Of a stretch of DNA of 16,482 nt, positions 1 to 5,855 are shown piece by piece. This DNA comes from Candidatus Zipacnadia bacterium. GTDB lineage: Bacteria; Armatimonadota; UBA5377; JALGUK01. The stretch spans positions 1 through 16,482 of the forward strand of contig JALGUK010000007.1 in the NCBI GenBank assembly GCA_029820875.1. Direction: 5' to 3'. The translations under genes and the position numbers were made by a program. The first letter of the stretch is position 1; the number at the start of each line of letters is the position of its first letter. Under the pieces are notes generated by a model that saw only the letters and a list, made by a program, of their open reading frames with translations, searched no databases and had not been told where the DNA came from.

Positions 1-1
1 C

Positions 2-625
2 TTTTCCAAGGCCAGGGAGAAGGCGCTCCAGACAAGCTGCCTGAGCAACATCAAGCAGTTCGGCCTCGCGTTCATCATGTACGCGAGCGACTACGACGAG
101 ACGTACTGCCCGCGCGCTACGTACGGCGCGACCTACCGTCTGTGGCCCCAGAACATCGAGCCCTACACCAAGAACGACCAGATCCTGTGGTGCCCCTCGA
201 AGCCGCCGATTACGGAAGACATCGCCCTGAACAGATCGAAGTACATGTGGGTTCACTATGGGGTCAACCATCGGGTCATGGAGAAGTGGAATGCTGAACT
301 AGGAGTCGAGGAGGGGGCGAAAACGTCAGAAGTTGTGTTCCCGGGAGATCTGATTATCATGGCCGAAACGAGTCCCTACTACGCATGCGAGTACCTGCAA
401 TGGGCCCCGTACAACCTCAAGTATGGCTACTGTATTGCGTATCCGCCGTACCTGTATTACCCGGGCTCGCCCTTCGAGTATGGAAAGGACCTCGACACCG
501 AGCGCCATAACGGTGGTTTCAACGTCTCCTTCGCCGATGGACATGCCAAGTGGTGCAAGATAGACCAGGTCCCATACTTCCAGAACTGGGAGCTTGATCC
601 GGACAAGGGCACGGAGGTATGGTAG
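2..625 (+). CDS. H-X9-DG type pseudopilin (DUF1559-like), 5'-truncated by window edge
   Basis: The reading frame is open from base 2 to the TAG at 623-625, so about 207 C-terminal residues are seen and the N-terminal prepilin leader and hydrophobic helix lie outside the window. The first residues read FSKAREKALQ followed by SCLSNIKQFGLAF and YASDYDE, the classic segment just after the pilin helix in this family. Near the end, the His codon at 506-508 is followed by nine residues and Asp-Gly (H-N-G-G-F-N-V-S-F-A-D-G), which is the H-X9-DG motif that defines the C-terminal domain. Family members are processed by prepilin peptidase and are thought to form type II secretion-like or pilus-like envelope assemblies; they are very numerous in Planctomycetota, Lentisphaerota and Armatimonadota. 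Many Tyr, Pro and Trp residues between the two motifs fit the usual variable domain. Function beyond 'pseudopilin' is unknown. The next gene starts 120 bases downstream behind a strong palindrome, so co-transcription is uncertain. Confidence 0.9.
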   Translation, partial: FSKAREKALQTSCLSNIKQFGLAFIMYASDYDETYCPRATYGATYRLWPQNIEPYTKNDQILWCPSKPPITEDIALNRSKYMWVHYGVNHRVMEKWNAELGVEEGAKTSEVVFPGDLIIMAETSPYYACEYLQWAPYNLKYGYCIAYPPYLYYPGSPFEYGKDLDTERHNGGFNVSFADGHAKWCKIDQVPYFQNWELDPDKGTEVW

Positions 626-679
626 CCCTGGGGTTCACACCACCAGCTGGCCCCGGACGGAACAGACGAGCGCGCACAA

Positions 680-720
680 GCGTAGGGAGGCTGGGTGTCA
701 GACACCCGGCCCCCTTACGC
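680..720. repeat. 41-nt near-perfect palindrome (20-nt arms, 1-nt centre)
   Basis: Arms 680-699 and 701-720 pair around A700. The core GGGTGTC-A-GACACCC (693-707) is perfect. Outward, pairing continues to GCGTA/TACGC with two G-T wobbles (685:715, 692:708) and one real mismatch (A688:C712). As RNA it would form a long hairpin with a small CAG loop. There is no T-run on either side, so it is not a canonical intrinsic terminator. It lies 55 bases after the pseudopilin stop and ends 25 bases before the peptidase start. The shape suits a REP-like mobile palindrome or a processing/termination hairpin; which one cannot be told from one copy. Confidence 0.7.
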
Positions 721-732
721 AAGGCGGCGTAT

Positions 733-740
733 GGGAGGAG
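733..740 (+). promoter_or_regulatory. Ribosome binding site deciding the GTG start at 746
   Basis: GGGAGGAG lies 5 bases before GTG 746. The in-frame GTG at 695 has no such site and falls inside the 680-720 palindrome, so 746 is the preferred start. Confidence 0.7.
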
Positions 741-745
741 TTGGC

Positions 746-2356
746 GTGAATCGACGCGATCTTCTTCGGGTCATAGCCGGAGCATCGTTGCTGCCGTTGC
801 GTTTGGATAGAACGCGAGCGGTTGACGACACAGCGACCATGGGAGGCAACCAGATGGCTCAGAACTCCGGGCCCGCGGCACAGGAAGCGGCAAGTAAGAC
901 AACCTACCCCTCGTGGGAGAAACTGGAGGCTCGGCTGCAGGAGTGGCAGCATCGGAATCCGCGCATCATGGAGCTGGAGACCCTTGCCCGGTCCGCCGAG
1001 GGCCGCCCCATCTACTCCGCACGTCTGACGGACCCCGCTGTCGATGATGTTGACAAGCAGCATACTCTGCTCACGTGTCTTCACTCAGGCATCGAGCGCT
1101 CTGGCTCATTGGGTCTGTTCGCCGTGATGAAGTGGCTCCTCTCCGAGGATGCTGTGGCGAGGGAGATCCTCCAGCGCCAGGTGCTAGTCTGCATGCCGGT
1201 GGTGAACCCGGACGGCTACGTGGCCGGTACGTTCGGCAACACGAAGGGGAAGGTCCCGTACCAAGGCTTCACCCTGGATGGGCCCAACGACCCGGAAGAT
1301 CATCCCGAGGGCGTAGCGGTCCAGAAGGTGATGGAGGAGTACCAGCCCGAGGTTCATGCCGACCTGCATGGGCTCGATATGACGTTCGGCAACTACATAA
1401 TGCTGGAGAGTTCCGGCGCTGCGTACTCAAATCTGGCCCTGCGGCCCTACCATCACGTCATCATGGACCTCATGGACGAAGCCGCCCTGGAGGAGGGCTT
1501 CCCGTCCGACAAGCTGGAACAAGACGCCGAGCAGCTCTTCTGGGGGCCCGGACTCGACGCGATCTCCTACAAGCTCTGGCGGGGGCGGCCGCGGCCCTAT
1601 GCGGCTGTTTACTGCTATAGTCGCTACCATACGATGGTCTTCGCGTCGGAGGTTCTATGGCCGCGCAGCGCTCTCCTACGGCATCGTCGTCTCCTGCAGG
1701 TGGGCAATGAGGTGTGGCCGGGGGAGTACTATCCGGGCTATCCCACAAACGTCGTGATCAGTAACGGGCTCTACGCGGTGGTCGCCTACGGCGAGACCGC
1801 ATCGCAACGTCGGCGTAGCCGCGTCGAGTTGTGGAGCAAGCAGCGCCAGATCGTGCACGGATTCAACAATCCACAGGTTGAGGGTCTGGTGGTATACGTC
1901 TGCGCGACCTCTCCCGCTGCAGCCAAGCGGTGGCTGGCTGACCCGTCCATCAAAGGGTTCGCAGCCAACATCGGTGAGCACCCCGCGGTGAACGGCGACG
2001 CCATTCGGCGCGTACTCAAGGACCATCCAGACGGACCTGGCCAATGGGGTCCTCGCGCGGCGCTGGCGCTGGAAGGCGGGGGTGCTGATGCCAGCACGCC
2101 CATCGAGAACGGTATTGCGCTACGGGTCAGGATCCCCTACCCGAAGGTTCGACTGACCGACCTTCGCCTGAACGGCCATCCAGTGCGGCAGTCGGAGTCT
2201 GACGGTTACATCACCTGGAACGCCCGCGGATTCACGTATGTGCAGGTGAACGTACCTCCGGAGAAGTCGAAGACGGAGGACCTGTTCGCCATCACGTGCC
2301 AGTATGAACCCGACGTGGACAGGAGCAAGTTCACTATGGGGCTGGAGGATTGGTAG
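746..2356 (+). CDS. Exported M14-like zinc carboxypeptidase (Tat-type leader)
   Basis: Protein of 536 residues. It opens MNRRDLLRVIAGASLLPL, a twin-arginine-like leader (R-R-D-L-L-R then a hydrophobic stretch), so export in folded form is likely. The mature part starts YPSWEKLEARL and runs through a recognisable M14 metallopeptidase core: a first metal-ligand region L-H-S-G-I-E-R-S-G (His113, Glu117), V-V-N-P-D-G-Y (about 152-158; NPDG is a substrate-pocket signature of the family), D-L-H-G (His208, expected third zinc ligand), and Y-H-T-M-V-F-A-S-E (Glu302, candidate catalytic Glu). About 200 further residues form an uncharacterised C-terminal region. M14 enzymes remove C-terminal amino acids or trim peptidoglycan-type peptides; the substrate here is unknown. 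Odd point: M14 normally has H-X2-E, whereas three residues separate His and Glu here. If GTG 695 were used, the extra 17 residues would precede the Tat motif, which is less likely. Downstream lies a non-genic stretch, so it is probably the end of its transcription unit. Confidence 0.75.
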   Translation: MNRRDLLRVIAGASLLPLRLDRTRAVDDTATMGGNQMAQNSGPAAQEAASKTTYPSWEKLEARLQEWQHRNPRIMELETLARSAEGRPIYSARLTDPAVDDVDKQHTLLTCLHSGIERSGSLGLFAVMKWLLSEDAVAREILQRQVLVCMPVVNPDGYVAGTFGNTKGKVPYQGFTLDGPNDPEDHPEGVAVQKVMEEYQPEVHADLHGLDMTFGNYIMLESSGAAYSNLALRPYHHVIMDLMDEAALEEGFPSDKLEQDAEQLFWGPGLDAISYKLWRGRPRPYAAVYCYSRYHTMVFASEVLWPRSALLRHRRLLQVGNEVWPGEYYPGYPTNVVISNGLYAVVAYGETASQRRRSRVELWSKQRQIVHGFNNPQVEGLVVYVCATSPAAAKRWLADPSIKGFAANIGEHPAVNGDAIRRVLKDHPDGPGQWGPRAALALEGGGADASTPIENGIALRVRIPYPKVRLTDLRLNGHPVRQSESDGYITWNARGFTYVQVNVPPEKSKTEDLFAITCQYEPDVDRSKFTMGLEDW

Positions 2357-2619
2357 CACGGGTGATCCGGCCCCGCGGCCACGATACCAACCTCTGCCAG
2401 TGGCATCTCCTGAACCGGGAGACTACTGCATAGTTTGGTTGTACGGCCTCCGTTGGCGGCCGGCAGCGACCGGCGTGACGGGATGCCTGCGTTGGGGCGC
2501 GGCTGTCCGCTCCAGCTCAGGTTGCCTTGGAGTACACTGTAGCAGCGCGAACGCACTCCGGTTGTGTCTACACGCCAACGCAGATGGAGCGTGAACCACG
2601 GCGATGTCGCACAGAGCTT
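2357..2619. other. Intergenic stretch, no gene recognised
   Basis: 263 bases between the peptidase stop and the remnant leader. Short open frames on both strands give low-complexity Arg/Pro/Trp-rich translations without family resemblance. No T-tailed hairpin follows the peptidase stop. It may contain eroded sequence from the same deletion or rearrangement history as 2620-2813, but I see nothing that proves it. Confidence 0.5.
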
Positions 2620-2688
2620 CAAGGGCCGCCCCCTGCTGCTGTCACGTGGGGGGCGCCCATCTGAAGCCCGCCATGTGAAGCGCAAGCC
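2620..2688 (+). repeat. 70-bp leader repeat, copy A (orphaned)
   Basis: This segment matches 5766-5835, the sequence just upstream of the intact glycosidase gene at 5856. It begins caagggccgccccctgctgc and ends gcgcaagcc. By eye there are only a handful of substitutions plus a 1-base indel (six G then cgcccat here, gggg-aag-cgcccat in copy B). The indel shows that the segment is not protein coding. In this copy the leader is joined directly to a 3' gene fragment. Confidence 0.85.
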
Positions 2689-2813
2689 TTAACGGGATTC
2701 CCAGCGGGGCCGCGATCCGGATTCGCTTCGTCTTGCACGGCGCTGGATCGCCCGTGTTGTACTCGTGGAGCTTTCAGCGCGATCAGGCGGTGACGCCGCA
2801 ACCGGAGACGTAG
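2680..2813 (+). pseudogene. 3' remnant of a third two-propeller glycosidase-like gene
   Basis: From the codon at 2682 the frame reads A-S-L-N-G-I-P-S-G-A-A, then the tail ending V-L-Y-S-W-S-F-Q-R-D and a TAG at 2811-2813. This is nearly identical, in DNA and protein, to the C-terminus of the gene at 5856-8489 (compare 8333 onward), but its last few residues differ, so it is the end of a separate paralogue. Only about 43 codons remain. The preceding in-frame codons contain a TGA at 2676-2678 and no start, so it cannot be expressed as the original protein. The junction with the upstream leader repeat falls exactly on gcgcaagcc (2680-2688), a 9-mer present both in the leader (5827-5835) and in the gene tail (8332-8340), pointing to a deletion between short direct repeats. 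Confidence 0.85.
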
Positions 2814-2816
2814 CCC

Positions 2817-2832
2817 GTGCCAGACGTGGCAC
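2817..2832. other. Small hairpin after the remnant stop
   Basis: GTGCCA-GACG-TGGCAC, a perfect 6-bp stem with a 4-nt loop, begins 3 bases after the remnant's stop codon. There is no T-run behind it. It could be the vestigial transcription end of the deleted gene, or chance. Confidence 0.3.
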
Positions 2833-2934
2833 CCAAGGCCAGCGGTCTATCCGCTCGCTGCGGATCTCGACGTACTCCGTACGCAGGCCAGACCCGTAAT
2901 CACACAGAGGTGGTACGCTCTGCGGCGCATCATA

Positions 2935-5739
2935 GTGATGGCCTTTGTGCTCTCAGGTTTTGCCGGGCTGGCCTACGAGATCGTCTGGGCCAAGATGCTT
3001 GGCTTGGTCTTCGGCGTGTCGTCCCAGGCCATCACTACCGTTCTCGCAGCCATGATGGCCGGCCTGGCATTGGGGAGCGTCGCCTTGGGCCGATGGGCCG
3101 ACCGCACGCGGTACCCATTGAGGTTGTATGCGGGGCTCGAAATAGGGATCGCTGCGAGTGCGCTCACCATGCCGTGGCTGTTCGCCGTCGTCAACCGCCT
3201 CTACGTCCATATGGCCCGAGCCTTCCCGGGCGAGTCGTGGGCGTTCACTGCGGCGCGGTTTGTGCTGTGCTTTCTGGCCCTACTCCTGCCGACGACGCTG
3301 ATGGGAGGCACGTTGCCCGCGATCAGCAGATCCTTCGTCCAAGCCGATAGAGTTGGGCGGGGCGTTGGCCTTCTGTACGGGGCCAACACGCTGGGTGGCG
3401 TAGTGGGGTGTCTGGCAGCCGGCTGCCTGCTGTTGCAACTGGTGGGAGCGGGGCACACCATCCACATTGCCGCCATGCTCAACCTGGTCGGGGCCATCCT
3501 TGCGCTCTACGTCTCAGCGCGGCACACCGCTGGTGGCATCGCCCCTCCGACGTCAGCCCGCCAGCCGCGAGAGCCGGCGCCCAGGCTGGCCGAACCGAGC
3601 CGACAGGAGGACAGCCCTGCTGAAGCGGAGCATCCGTGGGTCGGTAGATTCACCATAATTGCCTTCGGGATCTGCGGCGCGACATCGCTCGCCTACGAGG
3701 CAGTCTGGACGAGGGTACTCATCTACTTCGTGGATATGACCACCCACTCGTTCTGCATCATCCTCGCCACATTCCTGACCGGCATAGCCCTTGGCAGCTA
3801 CTGCTTCGCCCCCATTGCCGACCGGCGCAAGGACCTGCTGATCGTCTTCGGGCTTCTCGAACTGGGCATCGCGCTCTCGGCCGTTTACATGTTGCAGTCG
3901 GTCGGCGTTGTCGTTTCCTTCGCGGGCAATGACCTGGCCCCCGCAAAAGCGGTGGCGGAGAACCTCGCGAGAGTCGCCTTGCTGGTCATGGTCCCGACTC
4001 TCCTCATGGGAGCCACCTTCCCGGTCGTGGTGAAGCTGTACACGACGCACATCAGTCGCCTGGGGCAGAGTCTGGGTAGCCTCTACGCGTCCAACACCGT
4101 GGGAGGTGTAGCGGGATCCCTGACCGCCGGATTCGTTCTCCTGCCCGCGCTGGGAGCGCAAGGGAGCGTCGTCGCTATCGCCGCCGTGAACGGCCTCTTG
4201 GGCGCGCTCATCTTGCTCCTGGCTCCTTACCGCACCGGGATACGGCGGCTGTGGGCCATCGGGATCGCCATGCCATGCCTGCTCGTGGGCGGCTTGCTGT
4301 CGGCAAGGATCAAGCCGACGGTCGTCTACTCGCCGGCGTACGCGCTGGAGGAGCTTCGGACAGTGCTCTACTACGACGAAGGGGCGGAGGCCTCGCTGTC
4401 TGTGCTTGGCGGGCCATGGGGCCTGCGCGGGCTGAACATCAATGGGAAGACCACGGCGTACACCGACTACTTCGACATCACGGTCCACAAGATGCTGGCA
4501 CACCTTCCCCTGCTCCTGTCCCCGGAGCCCCGCAGTGCTCTCATCATCGGCTTCGGGATTGGTTCGACGGCGCGATCCATGGCGTGCTATCCCCTCGAGC
4601 GCATTGACTGTGCGGAGCTTGTGCCTGAGGAGAGGCGCACCGCCCCCTTCTTTGGGCCGGAAAATGGGGACGTGCTCAGCGATCCGAGGTTCAGGTTTAT
4701 CACCGGAGACGGGAGGAACCACATTCTCCTCACCCAGGACAGATACGATGTCATCTCAGTGAACGCCATTCATCCCGCCTACAGCCCGTACCTGTACACG
4801 CAGGAGTTCTATCAGCTCTGCCGGTCACGGCTTTCTGAGAACGGCGTCATGTGCGCCTGGGTCGCCACCAACGTCTTCTACCTGGCTGATCTGCTCAAGA
4901 CGTTCCAGTCGGTCTTCCCGCACTGTTCGCTGTGGTACTGCAACACTGGCCACACGATCCTGATAGGCACTCCCGGGCCGCTCAACATCGACTTCCGACG
5001 CTGGCAGGAACGTATGAGCGAGGAACCGGTACGTGAGAATCTGGCGGAGGTGTGGCTCGATGACCCGGTCCGGCTGCTTAGCACAATGATACTGGATGCG
5101 GAGGGAATCAAGATGTTCTCGGCCTCCGGGAGGATCAGCACCGACGATCGTCCCTTAATCGAGCCCGCATACTTCACGCTGCGTCTGCCGCTTGAGGTTT
5201 CAAACATGCGGCGGATATTCGCCGTACGGAGTCCGGTCTACCCGTATATTCGCGGGACGGCGGACGCCCAAGCCGCCGCCAGGCTTGCAAGACGTTTCGC
5301 GCAGCACTTCGCAGCCATGGGCTACCTGGGGGGCGATGTGTGGTACCTGTCGCAGCAGGTGTCAAGCGGACTGGACGCGGTTGATCGCATGGATAAGGCC
5401 GTCGCAGCTTGCCCTGACAACCCTCGTCTTCGCTACGAGCGTGGCTGGACGTGGATCAACGTGCTCGAAGCATACCCCGGCGTGGTTAGGGACGCCAACG
5501 TGAGAGCCCGTGCATGTGCTGGTCTGGAGGCGGCACTGGTTCAGAAGGGCGATCGGGGTGTCGCCGACACGTCTTACGAGCAGTACCTGGCTCCTATACA
5601 TAGCTACCTGGCCATCGTCTACTTCTGCGACGGGCAGACGACGGAGGCGAAGCTCCATGCCCAACTGGCCCTGCAGGTCGATCCGCGTGATGGTGTGGCT
5701 CAAAGCATTCTCCGACGGGTCTCGGCGCTTCGCCCATGA
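2935..5739 (+). CDS. Fused MFS transporter / spermidine-synthase-like protein with TPR-like tail
   Basis: 934 residues from GTG 2935 (ATG 2938 is the next codon). Residues 1-470 are strongly hydrophobic and internally duplicated: S-G-F-A-G-L-A-Y-E-I-V-W near residue 8 and C-G-A-T-S-L-A-Y-E-A-V-W near residue 247, each followed by A-G/T-G-L/I-A-L-G-S. This is the usual arrangement of 'fused MFS/spermidine synthase' proteins. Residues about 470-720 form a Rossmann methyltransferase-like domain: L-N-I-N-G-K-T (500), G-F-G-I-G-S-T (539), F-F-G-P-E-N-G, G-D-G-R-N-H (Asp592), Y-D-V-I-S-V-N-A-I-H-P (604-614), L-Y-T-Q-E-F-Y. The two aspartates expected in the D-x-T-D-P catalytic stretch of true spermidine synthases are Asn610 and His613, so polyamine synthesis is doubtful. 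Residues about 780-934 look helical and TPR-like (A-K-L-H-A-Q-L-A-L-Q-V-D-P). The start is weak: no good ribosome site precedes 2935, and the frame is open back to 2794 without ATG or GTG. CTG 2920, 6 bases behind AGAGGTGG, is an alternative that would add RRII before the first helix. Confidence 0.85.
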   Translation: MMAFVLSGFAGLAYEIVWAKMLGLVFGVSSQAITTVLAAMMAGLALGSVALGRWADRTRYPLRLYAGLEIGIAASALTMPWLFAVVNRLYVHMARAFPGESWAFTAARFVLCFLALLLPTTLMGGTLPAISRSFVQADRVGRGVGLLYGANTLGGVVGCLAAGCLLLQLVGAGHTIHIAAMLNLVGAILALYVSARHTAGGIAPPTSARQPREPAPRLAEPSRQEDSPAEAEHPWVGRFTIIAFGICGATSLAYEAVWTRVLIYFVDMTTHSFCIILATFLTGIALGSYCFAPIADRRKDLLIVFGLLELGIALSAVYMLQSVGVVVSFAGNDLAPAKAVAENLARVALLVMVPTLLMGATFPVVVKLYTTHISRLGQSLGSLYASNTVGGVAGSLTAGFVLLPALGAQGSVVAIAAVNGLLGALILLLAPYRTGIRRLWAIGIAMPCLLVGGLLSARIKPTVVYSPAYALEELRTVLYYDEGAEASLSVLGGPWGLRGLNINGKTTAYTDYFDITVHKMLAHLPLLLSPEPRSALIIGFGIGSTARSMACYPLERIDCAELVPEERRTAPFFGPENGDVLSDPRFRFITGDGRNHILLTQDRYDVISVNAIHPAYSPYLYTQEFYQLCRSRLSENGVMCAWVATNVFYLADLLKTFQSVFPHCSLWYCNTGHTILIGTPGPLNIDFRRWQERMSEEPVRENLAEVWLDDPVRLLSTMILDAEGIKMFSASGRISTDDRPLIEPAYFTLRLPLEVSNMRRIFAVRSPVYPYIRGTADAQAAARLARRFAQHFAAMGYLGGDVWYLSQQVSSGLDAVDRMDKAVAACPDNPRLRYERGWTWINVLEAYPGVVRDANVRARACAGLEAALVQKGDRGVADTSYEQYLAPIHSYLAIVYFCDGQTTEAKLHAQLALQVDPRDGVAQSILRRVSALRP

Positions 5740-5765
5740 CCCCTTCACCCTCGGGACTGGACAGC

Positions 5766-5835
5766 CAAGGGCCGCCCCCTGCTGCTGTCACGTGGGGAAG
5801 CGCCCATTTGAAGCCCGCTATGTTAAGCGCAAGCC
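5766..5835 (+). repeat. 70-bp leader repeat, copy B (in place upstream of gene 5856)
   Basis: This is the counterpart of 2620-2688. It begins 26 bases after the 5739 stop and ends 20 bases before ATG 5856, so it forms the intergenic leader of the glycosidase-like gene. It contains CACGTG (5789-5794), shared with copy A. It is absent from the leaders of the genes at 10781 and 14688. Retention in two places suggests common descent of gene plus leader rather than an independently mobile repeat. Confidence 0.85.
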
Positions 5836-5842
5836 GTGCACC

Positions 5843-5849
5843 AAGGAGG
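5843..5849 (+). promoter_or_regulatory. Ribosome binding site deciding the ATG start at 5856
   Basis: AAGGAGG, an almost complete anti-16S match, lies 6 bases before ATG 5856. The longer open frame from ATG 5736 would run through the 70-bp leader repeat, which differs from its sister copy by a 1-base indel and is therefore non-coding. ATG 5820 is possible but has no comparable site. Confidence 0.8.
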
Positions 5850-5855
5850 CCGAAG

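Noticed and set aside
695..745. GTG 695 as the peptidase start
   Set aside because: It lies inside the palindrome, lacks a ribosome site, and would put 17 residues before the twin-arginine leader.
2419..2438. gagactactgcatagtttgg, resembling the IS end seen at 16298
   Set aside because: Similarity is limited to about a dozen bases, and no partner repeat or transposase relic is nearby.
2817..3350. 177-residue + strand open frame after the remnant
   Set aside because: Arg/His/Gly-rich with no recognisable features; most of it overlaps the MFS gene in another frame.
3553..4722. 389-residue open frame on the minus strand opposite the MFS fusion gene
   Set aside because: Composition is His/Arg/Gly/Glu-rich with no family resemblance; it mirrors a well-supported + strand gene and is explained by high GC at third positions.
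5557..5575. GTGTCG-C-CGACAC palindrome resembling the core of the 680-720 element
   Set aside because: Short, inside a coding region, and explained by ordinary codons (G-V-A-D-T); the arms do not extend.
5736..5855. Start at ATG 5736 overlapping the previous stop (ATGA), suggesting translational coupling
   Set aside because: The interval contains the 70-bp leader repeat with a frame-breaking indel relative to its sister copy; AAGGAGG plus ATG 5856 and the signal peptide fit much better.
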